DNA from: CAZZKF01 sp964654995
Lineage (GTDB): Bacteria > Pseudomonadota > Alphaproteobacteria > CAZZKF01
NCBI GenBank assembly: GCA_964654995.1
Contig: CAZZKF010000065.1
Location: forward strand, 1 to 12,953
DNA length: 12,953 bases
Reading direction: 5' to 3'
Shown: positions 1 through 6,613 of the stretch, piece after piece
How the letters are laid out: each line of letters begins with the position of its first letter
Numbering within the stretch: the first letter of the stretch is position 1
The notes under the pieces: model-generated
Told to the model about the DNA's origin: nothing
The model's input: only the letters and a program-made list of their open reading frames with translations
Databases searched by the model: none
Program-made: the position numbers and the translations under genes

Positions 1-90
1 TGGCGGATGGGGAGGGATTCGAACCCCCGAGGCGCTTGCACGCCTGCCGGTTTTCAAGACCGGTGCCTTCGACCGCTCGGCCACCCATCC
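1..90 (-). tRNA. tRNA-Ser (anticodon UGA)
   Basis: A complete serine tRNA read on the minus strand. The acceptor stem pairs GGATGGG (positions 90 to 84) with CCCATCC near the 3' end. It is followed by a G discriminator and an encoded CCA at positions 3 to 1. The anticodon loop CTTGAAA sits between CCGGT and ACCGG and gives anticodon TGA (complement of 54-56), which reads UCN serine codons. A long variable arm with a GCAGGCG/CGCCTCG-like region and the TTCGAATC T-loop are present, as expected for the class II tRNA-Ser fold. At 90 nt including CCA the length is normal. It is transcribed away from the protein genes and is probably its own unit. Confidence 0.96.
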
Positions 91-127
91 GGGGAATCGC
101 TTGCTTGCGACCACTCGCCCTATAGCG

Positions 128-154
128 ATTATCACCACTTTCGCCTGTCGCCAA
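128..154 (-). promoter_or_regulatory. Putative promoter of tRNA-Ser
   Basis: Read on the minus strand, TTGGCG (154 to 149) and GATAAT (133 to 128) resemble -35 and -10 elements. The spacer is 15 bases, which is short. A start near 121 would leave a leader of about 30 bases before the mature tRNA 5' end at 90. This is pattern matching only; the -10 box is the stronger half. Confidence 0.35.
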
Positions 155-215
155 GTTCGACCGGCCACGAGCGGTGATCGGCAACGGGTTTGTGTGCCGC
201 CTCCATGTCCCCTAT

Positions 216-231
216 CATGATCACAATCATG
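216..231. promoter_or_regulatory. Inverted repeat with FNR/FixK-type core upstream of the dehalogenase-like pair
   Basis: CATGAT-CACA-ATCATG is a perfect dyad with 6-base arms and a 4-base spacer. Its core TGAT-N4-ATCA matches the CRP/FNR-family (FNR, FixK, Dnr) box TTGAT-N4-ATCAA except for the outermost base on each side. A second dyad, TCACA-ATCA-TGTGA (221-234), overlaps it. The centre lies about 33 bases upstream of the ATG at 257. That is too close for classical activation at -41.5 with a start upstream of this ATG, so repression, a different geometry or chance are all open. Confidence 0.35.
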
Positions 232-256
232 TGAAGCGGGATCAAGGGCAGACGCG

Positions 257-1267
257 ATGGATCAAACTGTCAAGGCCGCCTATCGGCCGAATCCGGAGGT
301 TCTGAAACGGTTTCCGGACATCTCCGGCAATGTCATCAACGGCCTTGGCGAGCGTGCCTTTCGCCGTCCCAGCCCGGTGTTCTGGCGCCAGCCCGACACG
401 CTTGCCCACGGTCCCCTGCAGGAACTGTTCTACGAGTATGCCGGGCGGGTGGCGCAGTACCGCAAGACCAGCTCGCAAAATGCCGAAGAGCGCGGCCCGG
501 CCGAGCTCGATCCGGTGGCCGGGACCCGCGAGGAGGATACGCCCGAGAACTGGGCTGCCCGCGTCAAGGAATTCGCGCTTGCTCATGAGGCCGATCTGGT
601 CGGCATTGCGCGGGCCAACGCGGACTGGGTGTTCGACGACAGCGAGGTTTCCGGCGACTGGATCGTCGTTCTGGGTGTCGCCATGGATCGCGAGGCGCTG
701 GCCAAGCTGCCGCCCCGAGCGCCGGATTTTTCCTCGGCCGATGAGGTCAGCAAGCAGTACAACCGGGCGGCGCGCACCTCCAAGGCGCTGGCCAACTGGA
801 TCCGCAATCGCGGCTGGCCGGCGGATGCCCAGACCGGGCCGTGGGCGGGCGCGGCGCAGCTGATCCCGCCGGCGATCGCCGCCGGACTGGGCCAGCTCGG
901 CAAGCACGGCTCGGTGATCAACGACACCTATGGCGCCGCCTTTCGCCTGGCCGCGGTGTACACGGATCTGCCGCTGGTCGCCGATGCGCCGCGTGATTTC
1001 GGGGTCGATGATTTCTGCGCGTCGTGCCGGGTGTGTACGCAGGCGTGTCCGCCCGACGCGATTTTCGAGACCAAGCAGTGGGTGAGGGGGGTGCAAAAGT
1101 GGTATGTCGATTTCGACAAATGCATCCCCTATTTCATCGACACCCTGGGCTGCGGCATCTGCATTGCCGAATGCCCGTGGAGCCTGCCGGGTGTGGCGCC
1201 GCGCCTGGCCGCCAAGATGCAGCGGCGCCGCAAACATCAGTCAGATGAGGTAAGCGTTAAGTCATGA
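257..1267 (+). CDS. Reductive-dehalogenase-like iron-sulfur protein, copy 1
   Basis: A 336-residue protein resembling the corrinoid and cluster-binding core of reductive dehalogenases (RdhA). Seen: two complete 4Fe-4S motifs, C254-x2-C257-x2-C260-x3-C264-P and C289-x9-C299-x2-C302-x3-C306-P. Ahead of them are RdhA-type segments: VVLGVAMD (137-144), QYNRAAR (167-173), LGQLGKHGSVIN (211-222) and TDLPL (236-240). There is no Tat signal or membrane segment, so it should be cytosolic, unlike respiratory RdhA. No RdhB anchor or fused reductase domain is present. It is about half the length of the NADPH-dependent aerobic dehalogenases. The ATG at 257 has AAGGG about 8 bases upstream. Its stop overlaps the next start (ATGA). 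The family relationship is fairly secure; substrate, cobalamin binding and dehalogenation are inferred only. QueG-type epoxyqueuosine reductase is the main alternative, but the cluster motifs fit RdhA better. Confidence 0.8.
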   Translation: MDQTVKAAYRPNPEVLKRFPDISGNVINGLGERAFRRPSPVFWRQPDTLAHGPLQELFYEYAGRVAQYRKTSSQNAEERGPAELDPVAGTREEDTPENWAARVKEFALAHEADLVGIARANADWVFDDSEVSGDWIVVLGVAMDREALAKLPPRAPDFSSADEVSKQYNRAARTSKALANWIRNRGWPADAQTGPWAGAAQLIPPAIAAGLGQLGKHGSVINDTYGAAFRLAAVYTDLPLVADAPRDFGVDDFCASCRVCTQACPPDAIFETKQWVRGVQKWYVDFDKCIPYFIDTLGCGICIAECPWSLPGVAPRLAAKMQRRRKHQSDEVSVKS

Positions 1268-2259
1268 GTGCCAGACAGCGACCCGTTTACGAGCCACGGC
1301 CCGAGCAGTTGCGCCTGATGCCGGAGATTTCCGGCAATACCATCAACGGCCTGGGCGAGACGGCGCGGCGCCGGCCGAGCCCGATCTACTGGCACCGCTC
1401 CGACCGCATTCCGCACGGTCCGCTGATGGATCAGATGGTGGCCAACTTCCAGAAGGTCCCGGAGCTGCGCGAGGCCTATGGCAGCGAGGCGGCCCGCGGC
1501 CCGCGCCAGCCGGTGCCGATTGCCGAGGCCCGCGAGGACGATAGCCCCGAGAACTGGGCCCGCCGCGTCAAGGACTTCGCGCTCACTCACGAGGCCGATC
1601 TGGTCGGTATTTCCCGCATCGATCCCCTGTGGGTATTCGAGGGCTACCCGGAGATCGAGCAGCCGTGGGTCATCGTCCTCGGGGTCGCCATGGATCATGC
1701 CCGGCTCGCCAAGTCCGACCGGCTGCCGGATGAGCTGGATTCGGCCCTCGAGGTGGCGGACCAGTACAATCGCGGGGCGCGGGCCTCACGGGCGCTGGCC
1801 AACTGGATCCGCGAGCGCGGCTGGTTTGCGCGTGCCCATACCGGGCCGTGGGCCGGCAGCCTGACGCTGATTCCGCCGGCGCTCGCCTGCGGCTTCGGCG
1901 AGCTCGGCAAGCACGGATCGATCATCAATCGCCGCTATGGCTCGTCCTTCCGGCTGGCCGGGGTGGTGACCGATCTGCCGCTCGTTGCCGACCAGCCGGA
2001 ATCGTTCGGCGCCGACGACTTCTGTGCGTCGTGCCGGGTGTGTACCGACGCCTGTCCGCCGGATGCCATCTTCCGCGAAAAGCAGATGGTGCGGGGCGTG
2101 CGCAAGTGGTACGTCGACTTCGACAAGTGCATTCCCTACTTCAACGACACCCATGGCTGCGGCATCTGCATCGCCGCCTGCCCGTGGAGCCGGCCGGGCG
2201 TCGCCCCGCGCCTTGCCGACAAGCTCACCCGGCGCGCTGCGGCCGCTTCCACCGGTTAA
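1264..2259 (+). CDS. Reductive-dehalogenase-like iron-sulfur protein, copy 2
   Basis: A 331-residue paralogue of the preceding gene, about 60% identical by eye. Identity is highest in the cluster region (roughly 64 of 75 residues over 251-325) and lower in the first 160 residues. All eight cluster cysteines are kept at the same positions: C254, C257, C260, C264, C289, C299, C302 and C306. The segments VIVLGVAMD (136-144), FGELGKHGSIIN (211-222) and TDLPL (236-240) are also kept. No signal peptide or membrane helix is visible. The ATG lies in an ATGA overlap with the upstream stop, implying translational coupling and probably similar amounts of both proteins. The pair may form a heteromer or handle two substrates; this is inference. 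No reductase, ferredoxin or corrinoid gene lies beside it in this window. Its TAA overlaps the stop of the convergent gene. Confidence 0.8.
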   Translation: MSARQRPVYEPRPEQLRLMPEISGNTINGLGETARRRPSPIYWHRSDRIPHGPLMDQMVANFQKVPELREAYGSEAARGPRQPVPIAEAREDDSPENWARRVKDFALTHEADLVGISRIDPLWVFEGYPEIEQPWVIVLGVAMDHARLAKSDRLPDELDSALEVADQYNRGARASRALANWIRERGWFARAHTGPWAGSLTLIPPALACGFGELGKHGSIINRRYGSSFRLAGVVTDLPLVADQPESFGADDFCASCRVCTDACPPDAIFREKQMVRGVRKWYVDFDKCIPYFNDTHGCGICIAACPWSRPGVAPRLADKLTRRAAAASTG

Positions 2260-2612
2260 TCGAAGACCTTGAGATCGAGCGGGAGCGGGCCGCCCAGCCA
2301 GGCGGCGAACTCGGTGTGATCGCGCAGATCGTTCCCTGTCAGCGCGTGAACCAGGATGATGAGCCCGTTGCGGTTCTTCATCAGCCAGGGCACCAGCCTG
2401 CCGAAATCCTCTGAGCGAAAGGCGATCTGAAAGCTGCCCGTGGGATGCGGGCCGACAGGCGCATCATGCCAGCGCCCCAGCACCAGGCCAGGCCAGTCCT
2501 CGAGCCGGGCACGAAGCATCTCGGCCGCTGCCTTTTCGCCTGCGTCGTAATAGACGTGGGCATGGAAATCGGCGTCATCCGAGGGCGCGGGAGGTAACGA
2601 TTTCGACACCAT
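2256..2612 (-). CDS. DOPA 4,5-dioxygenase family protein
   Basis: A 118-residue protein matching the small DOPA 4,5-dioxygenase family, whose fungal members open the catechol ring of L-DOPA by extradiol cleavage. The role of bacterial members is largely unsettled. Family signatures seen: DFHAHVYY (15-22), GRWHDAPVGPHPTGSFQIAF (46-65), LVPWLMKNRNGL (73-84), HALTGNDLRDH (89-99) and AAWLG (103-107). Candidate metal-binding histidines are H17, H19, H56, H89 and H99. As I remember the family, HP is usual where this protein has HA (89-90). Length is typical. The ATG at 2612 has AGG upstream on its strand. The gene converges on the dehalogenase-like pair with a 4-base overlap and diverges from the transglycosylase gene, so it is probably a single-gene unit. 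Confidence 0.85.
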   Translation of the reverse strand: MVSKSLPPAPSDDADFHAHVYYDAGEKAAAEMLRARLEDWPGLVLGRWHDAPVGPHPTGSFQIAFRSEDFGRLVPWLMKNRNGLIILVHALTGNDLRDHTEFAAWLGGPLPLDLKVFD

Positions 2613-2625
2613 GAACGACCTATGC

Positions 2626-2652
2626 TTGAGCCAATCAGTCGCGCGCTATCCT
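2626..2652 (+). promoter_or_regulatory. Possible promoter of the cell-wall gene run
   Basis: TTGAGC (2626-2631) and TATCCT (2647-2652) lie 15 bases apart in the divergent gap between the dioxygenase-family gene and the transglycosylase. The position suits transcription of a gene starting at 2727. The spacing is short and the -10 box imperfect, so this is only a candidate. Confidence 0.25.
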
Positions 2653-2726
2653 ACAACATGTTGCGCGCGATCCAAGGAGTGTGGCACAACAGGGGCCGGG
2701 CGGGTTTGGAAGGCGCGGAGAGACGA

Positions 2727-3776
2727 TTGAAAGCAGCCCATATCGCCGTCATCGTGGCCCTGGCCCTGGGGCTCTCCCGCGGGCCCGCGCAGGCGGCTGC
2801 GCCGGAACCCGGTGTCGATCCCTCGAGCCCAAGCGATTTTGCCCGCTGGCTGGACGACCTGCGCCGCGACGCGGCGGCCGCCGGGATCAGCGCCGCAACG
2901 CTCTCAAGCGCCCTTGACGGCCTGCAGCCGCTCGCCCGCGTCGTCGAGCTCGACCGCAAGCAGCCCGAATTCACCCAGACCTTTGCCGACTATCTGGCGC
3001 GCCGGGTCAGCCCGGCACGGATCGAGCTGGGTCGGGCCAAGATGGCCGAACAGGCGGATGCATTGCGCGCCGTCGAGAAGGCCTATGGCGTCCAGGCCCG
3101 GTTCATTGCCGCGATCTGGGGCATGGAAACCAATTACGGGCGCTTCACCGGCGGCTTTCCGGTCATCGCCTCGCTCGCCACCCTGGCTTATGACGCTCGC
3201 CGAAGTTCCTATTTTCGCAAGGAGTTGATCGAAGCTCTTAAGATTGTAGATCAGGACCATATCACACTGGCCGAGCTCCAGGGCTCCTGGGCCGGGGCGA
3301 TGGGCCAGAGCCAGTTCATGCCGTCGAGCTTTCGCGCCTATGCCCGCGATTTCGACGGCGATGGCCGGCGCGACATCTGGGGCACGCCGGTCGACGTCTT
3401 TGCCTCGATTGCCAATTATCTGGCCCGCCACGGCTGGCGCAACGATCACACCTGGGGCCGCGAGGTGCGCCTGCCGGCGGGTTTTGAGACGCGCCTCGAC
3501 GCGTTGAAGCCCGAGAAGCCGCCAACCGTCTGCGCCCGGGCGCTGAAACACCATACACGCCGGCTCAAGCTCGCCGAGTGGCAGGCGCTCGGCGTGCGTC
3601 GCCTGGACGGCCGCGATCTGCCGCAGCGCGACCTTGCGGCCTCTTTGGTGCAGCCGGACGGGCCCTCTGGCCCCAGTTACCTCACTTATGCTAACTTTCG
3701 CAGCATCTTGCGCTACAACTGCTCGAACTATTACGCCATTGCGGTGGGGCGGCTTTCGGATCTGATCGCGCAATGA
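2727..3776 (+). CDS. Lytic murein transglycosylase, MltB family
   Basis: Cleaves the MurNAc-GlcNAc bond of peptidoglycan in the periplasm, leaving 1,6-anhydro ends. From the chosen TTG start it is 349 residues. A signal peptide covers about residues 1-23, a hydrophobic run ending in AQA. The catalytic glutamate is E134 in the motif WGMETNYG. The family motif AGAMGQSQFMPSS is at 189-201, followed by FDGDGRRDIW, and the C-terminus has the usual YANFRSILRYNCSNYYA segment. There is no lipobox, so it is probably soluble in the periplasm. TTG at 2727 was chosen because GGAGAG lies just upstream and the signal peptide then starts properly. An ATG at 2622 would add 35 unlikely residues and leave only 9 bases to the divergent gene. 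Its stop overlaps the rlpA start (ATGA). Confidence 0.88.
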   Translation: MKAAHIAVIVALALGLSRGPAQAAAPEPGVDPSSPSDFARWLDDLRRDAAAAGISAATLSSALDGLQPLARVVELDRKQPEFTQTFADYLARRVSPARIELGRAKMAEQADALRAVEKAYGVQARFIAAIWGMETNYGRFTGGFPVIASLATLAYDARRSSYFRKELIEALKIVDQDHITLAELQGSWAGAMGQSQFMPSSFRAYARDFDGDGRRDIWGTPVDVFASIANYLARHGWRNDHTWGREVRLPAGFETRLDALKPEKPPTVCARALKHHTRRLKLAEWQALGVRRLDGRDLPQRDLAASLVQPDGPSGPSYLTYANFRSILRYNCSNYYAIAVGRLSDLIAQ

Positions 3777-4645
3777 ACCGCCAGCAGGGAGCCAAAGCGA
3801 CCACGGTTCCGCCGGGCCTGGGCCGGGCAGGGGGGGTGCGGGGTCTGCGCACGCTTGCCGCCATCGGGCTGATGCTGGTTCTGGCCGCCTGCGGGACGAC
3901 GCCGAGTTACCGCGGATCGGCGCCAATGGGCCCCGCCGGCGAGGCCAAGGTCGGCAAGCCGTACAAGGTGGCCGGGCGCTGGTATCACCCCAGGTTCGAT
4001 CCCTATTACGACCGCACCGGTATCGCCTCCTGGTACGGCCGCAAGTTTCATGGCCGGCGCACCGCCAATGGCGAGCGTTTCAACATGCGGGCACTGACCG
4101 CGGCGCATCCGACCCTGCCGCTGCCCAGCTATGTGCGGGTAACCAATCTGGAGAACGGCCGCTGGGTGATTCTGCGGGTCAACGACCGCGGGCCGTTCGT
4201 GCGCGGGCGCATCATCGATGTCTCTTACGAGGCCGCCCGATTGCTCGGTTTTGTCAAGCAGGGCACCGCCCGGGTGCGGGTGCAGGTGGTCGGCCCCGAT
4301 GGCCGGCCGCGGGCGCGTCCGGTGCGCCGTGTGGCGGCACGGCCAGCACCTGCCCGCGTCGCCGTAAAGGCGCCGCCGGCGCCACGCTACGGGATCGAGC
4401 GCAAAGCCCTTGCGTCCACCCGGCTGTTCGTGCAGGCCGGCGCCTTTCTGATCCGCCGCAATGCCCTCGAGGTCGCCGCCCAGTTGAACGGCATCGGCCC
4501 GACGCGGATCTCCAGCACGATGGCCGACGGCCTGCCGCTCTACCGCGTACGCATCGGCCCGCTGGCCAGTGTCGAGCAGGCTGATCGGGTTCTTGAAGGC
4601 GTGCTTTCGCGCGGACACACGGCCGCCAAAATCGTTGTCGAATAA
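3773..4645 (+). CDS. rlpA: Septal ring lytic transglycosylase RlpA (lipoprotein)
   Basis: An outer-membrane lipoprotein of 290 residues that in Pseudomonas cleaves denuded glycan strands at the septum. Seen: a hydrophobic signal ending in the lipobox LAAC with lipidated C40. The double-psi beta-barrel (about 83-172) carries GIASWYGRKFHGRRTANGERF-type and VNDRGPFVRGRIIDVS motifs. E101, H112 and D138 have the spacing of the active-site residues I recall for the Pseudomonas protein. A proline/alanine/arginine linker (about 176-212) leads to a C-terminal SPOR domain (about 217-289), which targets denuded septal peptidoglycan. The ATG overlaps the upstream stop. A GTG at 3836, after a run of seven G, would give a more usual 18-residue lipoprotein signal and is a real alternative start. 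Confidence 0.92.
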   Translation: MNRQQGAKATTVPPGLGRAGGVRGLRTLAAIGLMLVLAACGTTPSYRGSAPMGPAGEAKVGKPYKVAGRWYHPRFDPYYDRTGIASWYGRKFHGRRTANGERFNMRALTAAHPTLPLPSYVRVTNLENGRWVILRVNDRGPFVRGRIIDVSYEAARLLGFVKQGTARVRVQVVGPDGRPRARPVRRVAARPAPARVAVKAPPAPRYGIERKALASTRLFVQAGAFLIRRNALEVAAQLNGIGPTRISSTMADGLPLYRVRIGPLASVEQADRVLEGVLSRGHTAAKIVVE

Positions 4646-4649
4646 CGTC

Positions 4650-4678
4650 TTGCCTGGGCGCCAAAGACAGCCGATAAA
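4650..4678 (+). promoter_or_regulatory. Possible internal promoter ahead of the carboxypeptidase gene
   Basis: TTGCCT (4650-4655) and GATAAA (4673-4678), separated by exactly 17 bases, lie in the 89-base gap after rlpA. Each box matches four of six consensus bases. This may let dacA and the genes after it be read independently of the upstream transglycosylases. The same gap has a small GCCCG-CTTC-CGGGC hairpin (4690-4703) with no T-run. Confidence 0.3.
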
Positions 4679-4734
4679 CACCATGGCAGGCCCGCTTCCG
4701 GGCGCTGCGGATATGACGAAAGGAAGCGATCTTG

Positions 4735-5955
4735 GTGCAGCGACTCCTTGACATCCGATCCTTCATGCCGCGCCGGCCCTTGCGCTGGCTGGCGGTCGCC
4801 CTCATCGCTTTTGCCTTCGGGCTCACGGCCGCTCCTGAACCGGCACAGGCCCTGCCGCCGGTTCAGACCAAGGCCAAGCATGCGATTCTGGTCGATTACG
4901 ACACCGGCGCCGTGCTGCTGGAAAAGGATGCGGACACGCCGATTCCGCCGGCGTCGATGAGCAAGCTGATGACGCTCTATCTGGTCTTCGAGCGGCTCAA
5001 GGAAGGCAGCCTGAGCCTCGACGACACGCTTCCCGTCAGCCCCAAGGCCTGGCGCATGGGCGGCTCCAAGATGTTTGTCGAGGCCGGCAAGCGGGTGCGC
5101 GTCGAGGATCTGATTCGCGGCGTCATCGTCGCCTCCGGCAATGATGCCTGCGTTGTCCTGGCCGAAGGCCTGGCCGGCAGCGAGGAATATTTCGCCCAGT
5201 TGATGACCGAACGCGCCAAGGATCTCGGGCTCAAGAACAGCCATTTTGCCAATTCCACCGGCTGGCCCGATCCGGAACAGTACATGTCGGTGCGCGACCT
5301 GGCGACGCTCGCCAAGCGGATCATCAGCGATTTCCCCGAGTTTTATCACTATTTCGCCGAGCGCAGCTTTACCTACGGCGTCGATGTAACCAGCGGCAAG
5401 CCGATTACCCAGCCCAATCGCAATGTGCTGCTGTTCCGCAACATCGGCGTCGATGGCCTCAAGACCGGCCATACCAAGGAGGCCGGCTACGGCATCGCCG
5501 TCTCGGCCGAGCGCGACGGGCGCCGTCTGATCCTGGTCGTTGCCGGGCTGTCCAGCGAACGCGAGCGTGCCAACGAGGCCGAGCGCCTGCTCGAATTCGG
5601 ATTCCGCAATTTCGGCAATTACAAGCTGTTTACGGCCGGCGAGGTGGTCGATACCGCCACCGTCTGGCTCGGCGATCGCGACAGCGTGCCGCTGATCGTC
5701 TCCCAGGATGTCCATTTGACCTTGAGCCGGCGGGCACGGCGCGGCATGAAGGTGACGCTCACGCGCACCGACCCGATCCCGGCGCCGATTGCCGCCGGTC
5801 AGGAACTGGCCCGGATCGTGATTACCACACCGGAAACCGAGCCGATCACCATTCCGCTCCTCGCCAAGGTCTCGGTCAACCGGCTGGGCCCGCTGGGGCG
5901 GATCAAGGCGGCCTTTCAGTATCTGCTCTGGGGCGCGCCCAGCACCGGCCGCTGA
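4735..5955 (+). CDS. dacA: D-alanyl-D-alanine carboxypeptidase (PBP5 type)
   Basis: A serine D,D-carboxypeptidase that removes the terminal D-alanine from peptidoglycan pentapeptides in the periplasm. The 406-residue product has a signal peptide (about 1-39, ending AQA). All three active-site motifs are present: S74-M-S-K77 with the acylated serine, S134-G-N136, and K243-T-G. A PBP5 C-terminal beta domain follows (about 285-375). The last 20 residues form an amphipathic helix (LGRIKAAFQYLLWG) of the kind that anchors this class to the membrane surface. AAGGAAG (4720-4726) points to GTG 4735; TTG 4732 and ATG 4765 are in frame and possible. tmk follows after 7 bases. With rlpA and the MltB-type enzyme it makes a wall-remodelling group. 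Confidence 0.92.
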   Translation: MQRLLDIRSFMPRRPLRWLAVALIAFAFGLTAAPEPAQALPPVQTKAKHAILVDYDTGAVLLEKDADTPIPPASMSKLMTLYLVFERLKEGSLSLDDTLPVSPKAWRMGGSKMFVEAGKRVRVEDLIRGVIVASGNDACVVLAEGLAGSEEYFAQLMTERAKDLGLKNSHFANSTGWPDPEQYMSVRDLATLAKRIISDFPEFYHYFAERSFTYGVDVTSGKPITQPNRNVLLFRNIGVDGLKTGHTKEAGYGIAVSAERDGRRLILVVAGLSSERERANEAERLLEFGFRNFGNYKLFTAGEVVDTATVWLGDRDSVPLIVSQDVHLTLSRRARRGMKVTLTRTDPIPAPIAAGQELARIVITTPETEPITIPLLAKVSVNRLGPLGRIKAAFQYLLWGAPSTGR

Positions 5956-5962
5956 GGCCGCC

Positions 5963-6613
5963 ATGGACGAGGCGTGCGGCCGGTTCATCACCCTTGAGGG
6001 CGGCGAGGGGACGGGCAAATCGACCCAGACCGCGCGCCTGGTGGCCCGGCTCGCCGCAGCCGGGATCGATGCGCTGGCCACCCGCGAGCCGGGCGGCGCG
6101 CCAGGCGCCGAGGACATTCGCCGCCTGCTGGTCAACGGCGCACCAGGGCGCTGGCAGCCGATGACCGAGGCGCTTCTGCATTTCGCCGCCCGCAAGGAAC
6201 ATGTGGACGCAACCATTGCCCCGGCGCTTGCTTCCGGGCGCTGGGTGGTCAGCGACCGCTTTACCGACTCGACCATGGCCTATCAGGGACTGGCGCAGGG
6301 GCTGGGGCGCCAGGCGATCGAAACCCTGGGCCGCCTGGTGCTGGGCGATTTCAAGCCCGATCTCACGCTGGTGATCGATCTGCCGCCGGCCGAAGGGCTG
6401 GCCCGCGCCGGCGCCCGACCAAAGAGTGCTGATGGGGCGGCCGAAGACCGTTACGAGCGCATGGGCGACGACTTCCATGCGCGCCTGCGGGCCGCCTTTC
6501 TGGAAATTGCCGCCGCTGATCCCGCACGCTGCCAGGTGATTGACGGACGCGGCAGTGTCGAAGAGGTCGAGGTGCGCGTCTGGCAGGCAGTCAGCGAGCG
6601 GTTCGGACTGTGA
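5963..6613 (+). CDS. tmk: Thymidylate kinase
   Basis: Phosphorylates dTMP to dTDP with ATP in the cytosol, an essential step of dTTP synthesis. The 216-residue product is of normal length. Seen: P-loop GGEGTGKS (13-20), REPGG (41-45) near the substrate site, DRF (98-100) with the following SxxAYQG segment, and the LID region EDRYERMGDDFHARLR (161-176). The ATG follows the dacA stop by 7 bases, with GAGG formed by the dacA stop region serving as ribosome site. The stop TGA shares one base with the ATG of holB, so the two DNA-synthesis genes are probably translationally coupled. Confidence 0.96.
   Translation: MDEACGRFITLEGGEGTGKSTQTARLVARLAAAGIDALATREPGGAPGAEDIRRLLVNGAPGRWQPMTEALLHFAARKEHVDATIAPALASGRWVVSDRFTDSTMAYQGLAQGLGRQAIETLGRLVLGDFKPDLTLVIDLPPAEGLARAGARPKSADGAAEDRYERMGDDFHARLRAAFLEIAAADPARCQVIDGRGSVEEVEVRVWQAVSERFGL

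Noticed and set aside
221..234. CRP binding site reading of TCACA-N4-TGTGA
   Set aside because: A CRP site has TGTGA first and TCACA second with six bases between; here the order is reversed and the spacer is four.
257..2259. Epoxyqueuosine reductase QueG as the identity of the tandem pair
   Set aside because: QueG has a CISYxTIE segment and a GCDxCQxxCPWN second cluster. These proteins have FDKCIPYF and GCGICIAxCPW, with an RdhA-style TDLPL before the first cluster. Kept only as a fallback.
1..2612. Genomic island inserted at the tRNA-Ser gene, carrying the dehalogenase-like pair
   Set aside because: The 3' end of the tRNA, where integrases usually recombine, faces left out of the window. 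No integrase, attachment repeat or base-composition shift was seen on this side.
4540..6276. Open frame of 578 codons on the minus strand opposite dacA and tmk
   Set aside because: It mirrors well-supported genes in GC-rich DNA and its translation resembles no family. Long antisense frames are expected with strong third-position GC.
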